A stretch of DNA of 64,000 nucleotides, taken from positions 3,324,501 to 3,388,500 of the forward strand of contig NZ_CP020083.1 of NCBI RefSeq assembly GCF_003431825.1. The letters are read 5' to 3'. A program made the translations under genes and the position numbers. Positions 8,655 to 17,664 of this stretch are shown one piece after another. This stretch comes from Blastomonas fulva (GTDB taxonomy: Bacteria; Pseudomonadota; Alphaproteobacteria; Sphingomonadales; Sphingomonadaceae). The notes beneath the pieces are model-generated. The model was not told the origin of the DNA. It saw nothing but the letters and a program-made list of their open reading frames with translations, and made no database searches. Numbering within the stretch: position 1 is the first letter of the stretch; each line of letters begins with the position of its first letter.

Positions 8655-10073
8655 TCAGTAGCGGTATTCGTCCTTCTTGAACGGACCGGCGAGCGGAACG
8701 TCGATGTATTCGGCCTGTTCCTTGGTCAGTTCGGTCAGCTTGACGCCGAGCTTTTCGAGGTGAAGGCGCGCGACCTTTTCGTCGAGGTGCTTGGGCAGAA
8801 CGTAGACGTCGTTCTGGTACTTGTTGGCACCCTTGAACAGTTCGATCTGCGCCAGCACCTGGTTGGTGAAGCTGGCCGACATCACGAAGCTGGGGTGGCC
8901 GGTGGCGTTGCCGAGGTTGAGCAGACGGCCCTTTGACAGCATGATGATGCGCTTGCCGCCGGGGAATTCGATCATGTCGACCTGCGGCTTGATCTCGGTC
9001 CACTTCATGTTTTCCAGCGCGCTGATCTGGATTTCATTGTCGAAGTGGCCGATGTTGCCGACGATCGCCATGTCCTTCATGGCGCGCATGTGATCGATGG
9101 TGATCACGTCCTTGTTGCCGGTGGTGGTGACGAAGATGTCGGCGGTGCCGACCACGTCTTCCAGCGTCTGCACCGCAAAGCCGTCCATCGCCGCCTGAAG
9201 CGCGCAGATGGGATCGATTTCGGTGACGATGACGCGAGCGCCGGCGCCCTGCAGCGATGCTGCCGAACCCTTGCCCACATCGCCATAGCCGCACACGACG
9301 GCGACCTTGCCGGCCATCATCACGTCGGTGCCGCGACGGATGCCGTCAACCAGCGATTCCTTGCAGCCGTACTTGTTGTCGAACTTCGACTTGGTGACCG
9401 AATCGTTCACGTTGATCGCGGGGAAAGGCAGCTTGCCCTTCTTGGCGAGGTCATACAGGCGGTGGACGCCCGTGGTGGTCTCTTCCGAAACGCCCTTGAT
9501 CGCCTCCACCGTCTTGGTGAGGTATCCCGGGGTCTGTGCCAGACGACGCTTCAGGATCTTGACGAAAAATTCTTCTTCCTCGTTCGAAGGCGTGAACAGC
9601 TCTTCACCGGCTTCGACGCGCGCGCCCCAGAGTGCGAACATGGTGGCATCGCCGCCATCGTCGAGGATCAGATTGCAGGTGTTGCCTTCTTCAGCGCCCC
9701 AATCGAAGATGCGGTCAACATATTCCCAATACTCTTCCAGGCTCTCACCCTTGATGGCGAAAACCGGGATGCCCTGCGCGGCGATTGCGGCAGCGGCGTG
9801 GTCCTGGGTCGAATAGATGTTGCAGGTGGCCCAGCGCACTTCGGCGCCCAGCGCGACCAGTGTCTCGATGAGAACGGCGGTCTGGATCGTCATGTGCAGC
9901 GATCCGGTGATCTTGGCGCCCTTGAGCGGCTGTTCAGAGCGATATTCTTCGCGGATGGCCATCAGGCCAGGCATTTCGGTTTCCGCGATGGTGATTTCCT
10001 TGCGGCCGAAATCGGCAAGCGCAATGTCGGCGACGACATAATCGGGGCGGTCGAGGGTCGGGGCACTGGCCAC
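8655..10073 (-). CDS. ahcY: Adenosylhomocysteinase (S-adenosyl-L-homocysteine hydrolase)
   Basis: The 472-aa cytosolic enzyme reversibly hydrolyses S-adenosylhomocysteine to adenosine and homocysteine, keeping the methylation cycle running. The NAD-binding Rossmann motif [15 protein letters not shown] is intact. The substrate region with [11 protein letters not shown], the lysine-containing [14 protein letters not shown] segment and the C-terminal KKDEYRY tail are all family-typical. Length matches alphaproteobacterial orthologues, including the insert around residues 150-190. A GGAG-type ribosome-binding site lies just upstream of the ATG. An inverted repeat at 10161-10180, 87 bases before the start, is a likely operator. 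Confidence 0.97.
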   Translation of the reverse strand: MASAPTLDRPDYVVADIALADFGRKEITIAETEMPGLMAIREEYRSEQPLKGAKITGSLHMTIQTAVLIETLVALGAEVRWATCNIYSTQDHAAAAIAAQGIPVFAIKGESLEEYWEYVDRIFDWGAEEGNTCNLILDDGGDATMFALWGARVEAGEELFTPSNEEEEFFVKILKRRLAQTPGYLTKTVEAIKGVSEETTTGVHRLYDLAKKGKLPFPAINVNDSVTKSKFDNKYGCKESLVDGIRRGTDVMMAGKVAVVCGYGDVGKGSAASLQGAGARVIVTEIDPICALQAAMDGFAVQTLEDVVGTADIFVTTTGNKDVITIDHMRAMKDMAIVGNIGHFDNEIQISALENMKWTEIKPQVDMIEFPGGKRIIMLSKGRLLNLGNATGHPSFVMSASFTNQVLAQIELFKGANKYQNDVYVLPKHLDEKVARLHLEKLGVKLTELTKEQAEYIDVPLAGPFKKDEYRY

Positions 10074-10160
10074 GTAAATTCTCCTGAGTCAAACGGCCGA
10101 TGCGCCAACAGGGCCATCGGAAACTGCCGTCCCCATAGCCAGAGTCGGCGATACAGGCAA

Positions 10161-10180
10161 ATATAAAGATTCCTTTATAT
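10161..10180 (-). promoter_or_regulatory. Candidate operator upstream of ahcY (ATATAAAG-N4-CTTTATAT)
   Basis: A perfect 8-base inverted repeat with a 4-base spacer stands out as AT-rich in a GC-rich region. It lies 87 bases before the ahcY start, where a promoter would be. Symmetric sites of this size suit a dimeric winged-helix repressor. ArsR-family regulators of the methionine/SAH cycle (SahR type) are the obvious family to test. The link to a particular regulator is inference. Confidence 0.6.
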
Positions 10181-10310
10181 GACATTTCAGCCCGAGCCAG
10201 CGCTGCCACAGCGCCGATGATCGCGACCCTTGCCTGTCCGAGCCCCCTTGCATTGCCGCGCCATCACGACAACATGCAGCCAGCAGTGCAACCACAGCAG
10301 GAGACATTCC

Positions 10311-10787
10311 ATGATCAAAGTCGGCGACACCATTCCCAACACCAAATTCGTCCGCGCCACCGCCGAAGGCCCGCAGCAGGTCGAGGCGAAGGATTTCTTC
10401 GCCGGCAAGACCGTGGCGCTGTTCTCGGTTCCCGGTGCGTTCACCCCGACCTGTTCGGCGCGCCACCTGCCTGGCTTCGTGGAAAAGGCCGATGCGCTGA
10501 AGGCCAAAGGCGTCGACGAGATCGCCTGCACCGCGGTCAACGACGCGTTCGTGATGGGCGCCTGGGGCAAGTCGGCCAACGCCGATTCCATTGCGATGCT
10601 CGCCGATGGCAATGGCGATTTTGCTGACGCGGTCGGCCTGACCATGGACGGCAGCGGCTTCGGCATGGGCAAGCGCGGCCAGCGCTTCGCCATGGTCGTC
10701 AAGGACGGCGTGGTGGAAAAATTGTTCGTCGAAGAGCCCGGCGACTTCAAGGTCAGCAGCGCGGACTACATGCTCGAGCAGCTCTGA
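10311..10787 (+). CDS. Peroxiredoxin, Prx5-like
   Basis: The 158-aa thiol peroxidase carries the Prx5 active-site segment VPGAFTPTCSARHLPG with the peroxidatic Cys48. A second cysteine, Cys73, lies in EIACTAVND. The family reduces hydrogen peroxide and alkyl hydroperoxides, usually with glutathione/glutaredoxin or thioredoxin as donor. The start at 10311 is chosen because a strong AGGAG lies 9 bases before it; an upstream in-frame start would add an unconserved Arg/Cys-rich tail. The enzyme is transcribed divergently from ahcY. Confidence 0.93.
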   Translation: MIKVGDTIPNTKFVRATAEGPQQVEAKDFFAGKTVALFSVPGAFTPTCSARHLPGFVEKADALKAKGVDEIACTAVNDAFVMGAWGKSANADSIAMLADGNGDFADAVGLTMDGSGFGMGKRGQRFAMVVKDGVVEKLFVEEPGDFKVSSADYMLEQL

Positions 10788-10790
10788 TTG

Positions 10791-10821
10791 CAAAAAAGCC
10801 CTCTCCCCTTGGGGGAGAGGG
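10791..10821 (-). terminator. Rho-independent terminator of folE
   Basis: On the minus strand a perfect 10-base stem, CCCTCTCCCC with GGGGAGAGGG and a 3-base loop, is followed by CTTTTTTG. It lies about 105 bases past the folE stop and 4 bases past the convergent peroxiredoxin stop. The hairpin is also the left palindrome of a repeat element. Confidence 0.7.
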
Positions 10822-10917
10822 TTGGGAGAGGGGAAAGGCGCCAAACGCCGCCCCCTCTCTGCTGAAACTAGGCAGCAAGCTGCCAAGTCTCGCGTCTCTC
10901 CCCTGAAGGGGAGAGAC
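10799..10917. repeat. Paired-palindrome repeat of the CTCTCCCC/GGGGAGAG type
   Basis: The left palindrome is at 10799-10821 (10-base arms) and the right at 10894-10917 (GTCTCTCCCCT with its complement, 11-base arms, 2-base loop). They flank about 72 bases that contain further GGGAGAGGGG copies. The architecture equals that of the element at 8421-8547 with a different palindrome sequence. Confidence 0.65.
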
Positions 10918-10927
10918 CAAACATGTA

Positions 10928-11542
10928 TCAATACCCCATCAGGCTCATGACTTCCTCGCGCGAGCGGTGATCGTCGAGGAAGCAGCCGAGCAGCCGGCTG
11001 GTGATCATGCTGACGCCGGGGGTACGCACGCCGCGCGCAGTCATGCAGCTATGGCTGGCCTCGATGACCACTGCCACGCCGTGCGGCTGGAGATGTTCCC
11101 AGATGCACGCCGCCACTTCCGCGGTCAGCCGTTCCTGCACCTGCAGGCGGCGGGAGAAGCCGTGCAGCACGCGCGCCAGCTTCGAGATTCCGACGACCCG
11201 GTCGCGGGGCATATAGGCGATCGACGCCTTGCCGATGATGGGTGCCATATGGTGTTCGCAATGCGACTGGAACGGAATGTCCTTCAGCAGCACCAATTCG
11301 TCATAGCCGCCAACCTCTTCGAAGGTGCGGCTGAGATGAACGCTGGGGTCGTCGTCGTAGCCCGAGCAATATTCCTTCCACGCGCGCGCCACGCGCAGCG
11401 GGGTGTCACGCAGTCCCTCGCGATCCGGATCATCTCCGGTCCAGCGCAGCAGCGTCACGATGGCCTCTTGAACATCCACCGGAACGGGGATTTTGCCTTT
11501 GCCGGCAACATCGTGATCATCGTCGGCATCGTGGTACAGCAT
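10928..11542 (-). CDS. folE: GTP cyclohydrolase I
   Basis: The 204-aa enzyme converts GTP to 7,8-dihydroneopterin triphosphate, the entry step to folate. The zinc and catalytic motif HCEHHMAPI is present, as are DTPLRVARAW, the QVQERLT segment, SHSCMTARGV (third zinc ligand) and the C-terminal RSREEVMSLM. The start at 11542 gives the family length of about 200 residues and follows a GGGGGA stretch. A longer in-frame extension to 11704 is Cys/Arg-rich and not family-like. Confidence 0.95.
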   Translation of the reverse strand: MLYHDADDDHDVAGKGKIPVPVDVQEAIVTLLRWTGDDPDREGLRDTPLRVARAWKEYCSGYDDDPSVHLSRTFEEVGGYDELVLLKDIPFQSHCEHHMAPIIGKASIAYMPRDRVVGISKLARVLHGFSRRLQVQERLTAEVAACIWEHLQPHGVAVVIEASHSCMTARGVRTPGVSMITSRLLGCFLDDHRSREEVMSLMGY

Positions 11543-11687
11543 TTCAGGTAATCCCCCTCGGTTCACAAGCTGGCCTAAAAGATAGGAACCGCGTTGGCGC
11601 ACTACAAGCGCACCTCTCATCCGGCGTTTGCCGACAGGGCAAATTGGGCAGGAACCAAAACGGCGGTTGCGTGTTTCCGTTTCGCAC

Positions 11688-11724
11688 TTGCAAAAAATCA
11701 ACATAGATTAGTTGTAATTTGCAA
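11688..11724. promoter_or_regulatory. AT-rich imperfect inverted repeat before the RND operon
   Basis: The arms TTGCAAA...CAAC (11688-11702) and GTTG...TTTGCAA (11711-11724) are inverted around an 8-base centre in the folE / RND-operon divergent region, about 70 bases before the adaptor gene. It could be an operator for an efflux regulator, but no regulator gene is adjacent. Confidence 0.4.
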
Positions 11725-11793
11725 CTCTTTTTGCTGGACTTACGCTACGGCAGCGCCCAATTTGCCGCAAAACAGCATAAATGGAAAATCATC

Positions 11794-12990
11794 ATGCGCG
11801 TCACCCCCAGATGCGCGCTTGTAGCGGCAGCGTTCACGTTGCTGGCCGGCGCCTGCAGTTCAGAACCCCCGCCCCCTCCCCCGCCGCCTGCGGCCACCGT
11901 CGCGACCCCGCTGCAACGCGACGTCGTCGACTGGGACGAGTATATCGGCCGCTTCACGGCGGACGAGGACGTGCAGCTGGTCGCGCGCGTCTCTGGCCCG
12001 ATTACCCAGATCGCGTTTCGCGACGGGCGCGATGTCCGCAAGGGTGATCTGTTGTTCGTCATCGATCCGCGGCCCTTCCGCGCCAATCTGGCCGAGGCCG
12101 AGGCGAGCGTCGCCAGCGCGCGTGCAGCCCTTGCCAACGCCCAGTCGCAAGCGGGACGAGGCACTGAATTGCTGGGCTTCGATGCCATCAGCCGCGAAGA
12201 GGCAGACAACCTGGCCGCCACGCTGCGCTCGGCGCGTGCCACGCTGGCAGGCGCGCAAGCGCGCCGGCAGGCGGCACAGCTCGATCTTTCCTTCACCCAA
12301 GTACGCGCCCCCATCTCGGGCCGGATATCCAACCGTCTGGTCGATGTCGGCGACTTCGTCACCGCCGGGCAGACCGAGCTGACCCGCGTGGTCCGTATCA
12401 ATCCCATCCGCTTCAGCTTCGACGGCGCAGAAAGCTTCTACCTCAAGTATATCCGCCAGGACGCCGATGGCGAACGGCGCAGCTCGCGCTATGCCGCAAA
12501 TCCGGTCGAGATCCAGCTCGCCGACGAGCCCGAATTTCGCTGGCGCGGCAAGATGGAATTCCTCAACAACGGCATCAGCCCCGATACCGGGACGATCCAG
12601 GCCTATGCGATGGTCGACAACCCCAACGGCTTTCTGGTCCCCGGCATGTTCGGGCGCGCGCGGCTGCTGGGATCAGGCACGTACAAGGCGATGCTGGTGC
12701 CCGACGAGGCGATCCTGACCGACCAGACCCGCAAATTGGTGTTCGTGCTGGGCAAGGACAACAAGGTCGCCCCGCGCCCGGTCTCCACCGGCCCCATGGT
12801 CGAGGGACTGCGCGTGATTCGCGACGGCATTGCCCCGACCGAACGGATCGTGATCGACGGGCTCGCCCGGATGCAGCCGGGCATGGTGGTGACGCCGCGC
12901 AAGGGACAGATCAAGGCGCGCGCCAAGGGCGATGCCCCGATCGCGCGGCCGACCACCGCGCCTGCGCCCGCTCAGGCAACGGCACGCTAA
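11794..12990 (+). CDS. RND efflux periplasmic adaptor lipoprotein (MexE/AcrA family)
   Basis: The 398-aa membrane-fusion protein begins with a lipoprotein signal peptide ending in the lipobox LAGAC, followed by a Pro-rich linker. Then come the barrel-sandwich/lipoyl halves (VARVSGPITQIAFRDGRDVRKGDLLFVIDP and FTQVRAPISGRISNRLVDVGDFV), a coiled-coil hairpin between them and a beta-barrel region ending PGMFGRARL. It links the inner-membrane pump encoded next to the outer-membrane channel. The start at 11794 is chosen because it opens the signal peptide directly; upstream extensions would bury it. Confidence 0.93.
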   Translation: MRVTPRCALVAAAFTLLAGACSSEPPPPPPPPAATVATPLQRDVVDWDEYIGRFTADEDVQLVARVSGPITQIAFRDGRDVRKGDLLFVIDPRPFRANLAEAEASVASARAALANAQSQAGRGTELLGFDAISREEADNLAATLRSARATLAGAQARRQAAQLDLSFTQVRAPISGRISNRLVDVGDFVTAGQTELTRVVRINPIRFSFDGAESFYLKYIRQDADGERRSSRYAANPVEIQLADEPEFRWRGKMEFLNNGISPDTGTIQAYAMVDNPNGFLVPGMFGRARLLGSGTYKAMLVPDEAILTDQTRKLVFVLGKDNKVAPRPVSTGPMVEGLRVIRDGIAPTERIVIDGLARMQPGMVVTPRKGQIKARAKGDAPIARPTTAPAPAQATAR

Positions 12991-12994
12991 GCCG

Positions 12995-15900
12995 ATGCGG
13001 ATCGCCCATTTCTGCATCGACCGCCCGATCTTCGCGGCGGTGCTGTCCATCCTGATCGTGATCTTCGGCGTGGTGGCGTATCCGTCGCTGCCGGTTTCGC
13101 AGTATCCCGAGATCGCCCCGCCCACCGTGGTGGTCAGCGCAAGCTTTCCCGGCGCCACCGCCGAGACCATCGCCGATGTCGTGGCGGCGCCGCTCGAGGA
13201 ATCGATCAACGGTGTCGAGGACATGCTCTACATGTCGTCATCCTCGACCGGCGATGGCAACCTCGCGATCACGGTCACGTTCGCGCAAGGCACCGATGTC
13301 GATCAGGCGCAGGTGCTGGTGCAGAACCGGGTGAGCACGGCCGAGCCGCGCCTGCCGCAGGAGGTCCGCCAGATCGGCGTCACCGTGCGCAAGAACTCGC
13401 CCGACCTGCTGCTGGTGGCCAATTTCTATTCGCCCGACGGGTCGCTGCCGCAGCAGTATATCTCCAACTACGCCACATTGCAGATCATCGACCGCATATC
13501 GCGTATCGACGGGATCGGCTCGGCACGATTGTTCGGCGGGCGCGATTACAACATGCGCGTCTGGATCGATCCCGAGCTCGCGGCATCGCGCAACCTCACC
13601 GTCGACGAGATCGTCGGCAAGATCCGCGCCCAGAATGCGCAGGTGTCCGCCGGTTCGATCGGCCAGCCGCCGTTCAACACCAATGGCACCGCGTTCCAGC
13701 TCGGTGTGCAGACCCAGGGACGGCTGAGCAGTCCCGAGGAGTTCGGCCAGATCGTCGTCAAGCGCGACGGGCTGGCGCTGACCCGGCTCGCCGATGTCGC
13801 CCGGATCGAGCTCGGCGCGCAGGATTACAGCATCAACGCATTCTCCAGCGGGCGGCCGACCGTCGCCCTGGCGATCTCGCAGCTTCCAGGGTCCAATGCG
13901 CTAACCGTAGCGAAGGAGGTCGAGGACGAACTCAAGCGCGCATCGGGCGATTTCCCGCCCGGAATGACCTATTCGATCCCCTACAACCCCACCACCTATG
14001 TCGAGGCGTCGATCGCCGCGGTGCAGGATACGCTGATCGAGGCGATCATTCTGGTCGCCATCGTGGTGCTGGTGTTTCTGCAAAGCTGGCGCGCGGCGGT
14101 CATCCCGATCATCGCCATCCCGATCGCGCTGGCAGGCGCCATCGCGGTGCTCGCAGCGCTCGGGTTTTCGCTCAACAGCCTGTCGCTGTTCGGCATGGTG
14201 CTGGCGATCGGCATCGTCGTCGATGACGCGATCGTGGTGGTCGAGAATGTCGAGCGGCTGATGGAAGAAGAAGGGCTGAGCCCCTTCGACGCCGCGCACA
14301 AGACGATGGACGAGGTATCCGGCGCGCTGATCGCGATCGCTCTGGTGCTGTGCGGCGTGTTCATTCCGACCGCCTTCATCCCCGGCATTTCGGGCGCCTT
14401 CTATCAGCAGTTCGCGGTGACCATCGCTGGCGCGACCGCCTTTTCGGCCTTTGTGTCGCTGACCCTGTCGCCCGCGCTCGCCGCACTGCTGCTGCGCCCG
14501 CGCACCCACGGAGAGCAGGATATTCCGGCAGGATGGCGGGGCTGGGGCAAGAAGTTTGCACGAGGCTTCAACCGCGGCTTTGCCAAGCTTTCGGAGCGCT
14601 ATGGCCGCCTGACCGCACGCACCATCCGCAGCCTGATGTTCATGGGGCTGGCCTATCTTGCGCTGATCGCGGTTGCCGGCTGGCGCTTCACCGCGACGCC
14701 TGCCGGGTTCATTCCCGCGCAGGACCAAGGCTATCTGATCGGGGTGGTGCAGATGCCGCCGGGCGCCTCGCTGCAGCGGACCACCGCTGCGGTGGAGACC
14801 GCGCAGGCGATCGCGCTCAAGAACGCTTCTGTGGTGAGCACCATCGCCTTTGCCGGTTTCGACGGCGCGACCTTCACCAACGCTCCCAATGCCGCCGCGA
14901 TCTTCATCACGCTGAAGGAAGCGGGCACGCGGGTAAGTTCGGAAGACGTCGCCAACGAGTTGCGCGGCGCGATGTCGAGCATCACCGCGGGCAACATCCT
15001 GGTGATCGCCCCGCCACCCGTTGCAGGGCTGGGCACCGGAGGCGGCTTCAAGATGATCATCGAGGATCGCGGCAATGCCGGGCTACAGGCGCTCGAAGGC
15101 GCGGCCTTCGCGATGATGGGCGCGGCCAACCAGACCGAGGGGATCACCAGCGCATTCACCACCTTCAACACCCGTACCCCGCGGCTGTTCGCCGATATCG
15201 ACCGCGCCCGCGCCGAGCAATTGGGCGTTCCGGTGGAGAACATCTTCTCGACGCTCGGTACCTATCTGGGATCGAGCTATATCAACGATTTCAATTTCCT
15301 CGGCCGCACCTTTCGGGTGACCGCGCAGGCCGATGCTCCCTATCGCGACGACATTTCCGATATCGGGCGGCTGCGCACGCGGTCGTCCAGCGGGCAGATG
15401 GTGCCGCTCGACGCGGTGATGAACCTGCGCAACGATTCGGGTGCCTATCGCGTGGTGCGGTACAACCTCTACCGCTCCGCCGAGCTGCAGGGCGACACGA
15501 TGCCGGGCTATTCGAGCGGTCAGTCGCTCGACACGATGGAAGCACTCGCGCGGCGCACGCTCGCGCAGGGGTTCGACTTCGAATGGACTGAACTCGCCTT
15601 CCAGCAAAAGGCCGCGGGCAACACCGGCACGCTTGTCTTCCTGCTGGGCGTGGTGTTCGTCTTCCTCCTGCTGGCAGCGCAATATGAAAGCCTGGTGCTG
15701 CCGCTGGCGGTGATCCTAATCGTGCCGATGTGCCTTCTGGCCGCGATCCTCGGGGTCAATCTGATGGGCCGGGACAACAATATCCTCACCCAGATCGGGC
15801 TGGTGGTGCTGATCGGGCTTGCTGCCAAGAACGCCATTCTGATCGTGGAATTCGCCAAGCACAACGAGGACCATGGCCAGTCGATCCTTGAGGCTGCGCG

Positions 15901-16201
15901 CCATGCCGCAGCCCAGCGACTCCGCCCGATCCTGATGACGTCGCTGGCGTTCATCCTGGGGGTGTTGCCGCTGGTGATCTCCTCGGGCCCGGGGTCCGAG
16001 ATGCGCCAGGCGCTGGGCATCGCGGTGTTCTTCGGGATGATCGGGGTGACCATCTTCGGCCTGCTGTTCACGCCTGCATTTTATGTGATGGTGCGGACGC
16101 TCGAGGACCGGATAAAGGCCTGGTCGGCGGGCCGCAAACGCGCCGATCTGCCGCCGCCCGCTCCCCCCGCCCAGCCTGTTGTGGAGGGCAGCCAGCCATG
16201 A
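12995..16201 (+). CDS. RND multidrug efflux pump, inner-membrane subunit (AcrB/MexF family)
   Basis: The 1068-aa proton-driven pump starts MRIAHFCIDRPIFAAVLSIL, the classic HAE1 N-terminus with TM1. The proton-relay helix with GIVVDDAIVVVENVERL is intact, and the TM5/TM6 and TM10-12 regions (GLAAKNAILIVEFA, FTPAFYVMVR) are family-typical, with 12 predicted TM segments and two large periplasmic loops. It exports amphiphilic drugs or metabolites. It starts 4 bases after the adaptor stop and its own stop overlaps the channel gene start (ATGA). No regulator gene is adjacent and the substrate is unknown. Confidence 0.96.
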   Translation: MRIAHFCIDRPIFAAVLSILIVIFGVVAYPSLPVSQYPEIAPPTVVVSASFPGATAETIADVVAAPLEESINGVEDMLYMSSSSTGDGNLAITVTFAQGTDVDQAQVLVQNRVSTAEPRLPQEVRQIGVTVRKNSPDLLLVANFYSPDGSLPQQYISNYATLQIIDRISRIDGIGSARLFGGRDYNMRVWIDPELAASRNLTVDEIVGKIRAQNAQVSAGSIGQPPFNTNGTAFQLGVQTQGRLSSPEEFGQIVVKRDGLALTRLADVARIELGAQDYSINAFSSGRPTVALAISQLPGSNALTVAKEVEDELKRASGDFPPGMTYSIPYNPTTYVEASIAAVQDTLIEAIILVAIVVLVFLQSWRAAVIPIIAIPIALAGAIAVLAALGFSLNSLSLFGMVLAIGIVVDDAIVVVENVERLMEEEGLSPFDAAHKTMDEVSGALIAIALVLCGVFIPTAFIPGISGAFYQQFAVTIAGATAFSAFVSLTLSPALAALLLRPRTHGEQDIPAGWRGWGKKFARGFNRGFAKLSERYGRLTARTIRSLMFMGLAYLALIAVAGWRFTATPAGFIPAQDQGYLIGVVQMPPGASLQRTTAAVETAQAIALKNASVVSTIAFAGFDGATFTNAPNAAAIFITLKEAGTRVSSEDVANELRGAMSSITAGNILVIAPPPVAGLGTGGGFKMIIEDRGNAGLQALEGAAFAMMGAANQTEGITSAFTTFNTRTPRLFADIDRARAEQLGVPVENIFSTLGTYLGSSYINDFNFLGRTFRVTAQADAPYRDDISDIGRLRTRSSSGQMVPLDAVMNLRNDSGAYRVVRYNLYRSAELQGDTMPGYSSGQSLDTMEALARRTLAQGFDFEWTELAFQQKAAGNTGTLVFLLGVVFVFLLLAAQYESLVLPLAVILIVPMCLLAAILGVNLMGRDNNILTQIGLVVLIGLAAKNAILIVEFAKHNEDHGQSILEAARHAAAQRLRPILMTSLAFILGVLPLVISSGPGSEMRQALGIAVFFGMIGVTIFGLLFTPAFYVMVRTLEDRIKAWSAGRKRADLPPPAPPAQPVVEGSQP

Positions 16202-17664
16202 TCCTGAAATCCCACCTGCTTGCCTGCGCGACGCTGAGCGCGACGCTGGCCGCGTGCACCGTCGGCCCGGACTTTGAACGCCCCGCCACCCCCGGCGCGG
16301 TCGCCGAGGGTGCATTCATCGAAAGCGCCGATCCGCGCTTCGCCCAGAACCCGCTGCCCGAAGGCTGGTGGAGACTGTTCGAGGACCCGGCACTCGACGC
16401 GCTGGTCACCCGCGCGCTCGAGCGCAACACGAGCGTGCGCGAGGCCAGCGCCAATCTGCGCCGCGCCCGCGCGCTGGTGCGCGAGGCCAGAGGCGCGCAA
16501 TTGCCGTCGCTCTCGGCGAGCGGGTCGGCCACCACCAACCAGGTCGGCACCGGCGCAAACGCCGGCGTCGGCTTCGCCCCGCCAGAGCCGCTGCGCTTCG
16601 ATTTCTACGAGCTCGCCTCGGATGCCTCCTACGAGATCGACCTGTTCGGCGGCATCCGCCGCTCGGTCGAAGCCTCGCGCGGCGATTCGCTTGCTGCCCA
16701 GGCAGAGCTCGATGCTGCCCGGGTCAGTGTCGCTGCCGAGGTTGCCCGCACCTACGCGCTGGCCTGTTCGAACCGGCTGCAGGCGGATATCGCCCGCGAA
16801 TCGCTCGCCGCGCAGCAGCGCACGCTTGACCTTACCCAGCGGCTGTTCACCGCCGGGCGCGGCCAGCGGCGCGATGTCGCCAATGCCGAGCTGCTGGTTG
16901 CGCAGGCACGCGCACAGGTGCCGCAGTTCGAGGCCGAACGCCGTGCCGCGCTGTTTGCCCTGGCAACCCTCACCGGTGACCCGCCCGGCCAGATCGATGC
17001 CGCCGCAAATGCCTGTGCCATTCCGCCCAAGGTGCGGGTGGCCATTCCTGTGGGCGATGGCGCCGCGCTGCTCGCACGCCGTCCCGATGTCCGCGCCGCC
17101 GAAGCCCGGCTGGCGGCTGACACCGCACGGATCGGCGTTGCCACCGCGGCGCTCTATCCATCAATCCGGCTGGCCGGTTCGCTGTCAATCGGCGGAACGT
17201 CGCCTGGCGATCTCACCGAATCGAACAATCTCGGTTTCTCGCTGGGCCCGCTGATCTCCTGGTCGATCCCGATCGACGGGACTGCGCGTGCGCGCGTCAA
17301 CGCCGCCTCGGCACAGGCCGATGCCCGTCTTGCGGCATTCGATGGCGCGGTCCTCACCGCGCTGCAGGAAACCGAACAGGCGCTTGCCCGGCTGAAGGCT
17401 GCGATCGAACAGGACGCGGCGCTGCAGACCGCAGCGGCTGCCGCAGACGAAGTCGCGCGGATCACCCGCATCCGCTTCCGGTCGGGGCGCGACAATGCGC
17501 TGCAACTGCTTGAGGTGGAACGCAACCTGCTGGCAGCACGCGCCGCGAGCGGCTCTGCAGCAGCCGCCCGCGCCGAGGCCGAGGTTGCGGTGTTCCGCGC
17601 GCTGGGCGGCGGCTGGGAAAATGCGCCTGCCGTGGCAGAGGTCAGTGCAACGACGAGGGACTAG
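16198..17664 (+). CDS. RND efflux outer-membrane lipoprotein channel (NodT/OprM family)
   Basis: The 488-aa outer-membrane factor carries a lipoprotein signal peptide with lipobox LAAC and the mature start CTVGPDFERP that marks the NodT/OprM family. The two structural repeats of long helices and beta segments are visible (DALVTRALERNTSVREA and ARRPDVRAAEARLAA). It completes the tripartite pump with the two preceding genes and is translationally coupled to the pump by ATGA. Its TAG stop sits in a CTAG tetranucleotide that also encodes the stop of the opposite coiled-coil gene. Confidence 0.95.
   Translation: MILKSHLLACATLSATLAACTVGPDFERPATPGAVAEGAFIESADPRFAQNPLPEGWWRLFEDPALDALVTRALERNTSVREASANLRRARALVREARGAQLPSLSASGSATTNQVGTGANAGVGFAPPEPLRFDFYELASDASYEIDLFGGIRRSVEASRGDSLAAQAELDAARVSVAAEVARTYALACSNRLQADIARESLAAQQRTLDLTQRLFTAGRGQRRDVANAELLVAQARAQVPQFEAERRAALFALATLTGDPPGQIDAAANACAIPPKVRVAIPVGDGAALLARRPDVRAAEARLAADTARIGVATAALYPSIRLAGSLSIGGTSPGDLTESNNLGFSLGPLISWSIPIDGTARARVNAASAQADARLAAFDGAVLTALQETEQALARLKAAIEQDAALQTAAAAADEVARITRIRFRSGRDNALQLLEVERNLLAARAASGSAAAARAEAEVAVFRALGGGWENAPAVAEVSATTRD

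Noticed and set aside
8393-8680. Small plus-strand proteins across the repeat at 8421-8547
   Set aside because: The translations are Pro/Gly/Arg-rich renderings of the palindromic repeat, with no start signals.
10074-10160. SAH or SAM riboswitch before ahcY
   Set aside because: I could not fold a pseudoknot-like or multi-stem leader between the palindrome and the start; the operator explanation is simpler.
9045-10166. 373-codon plus-strand open frame opposite ahcY
   Set aside because: Antisense artefact; ahcY is unambiguous on the other strand.
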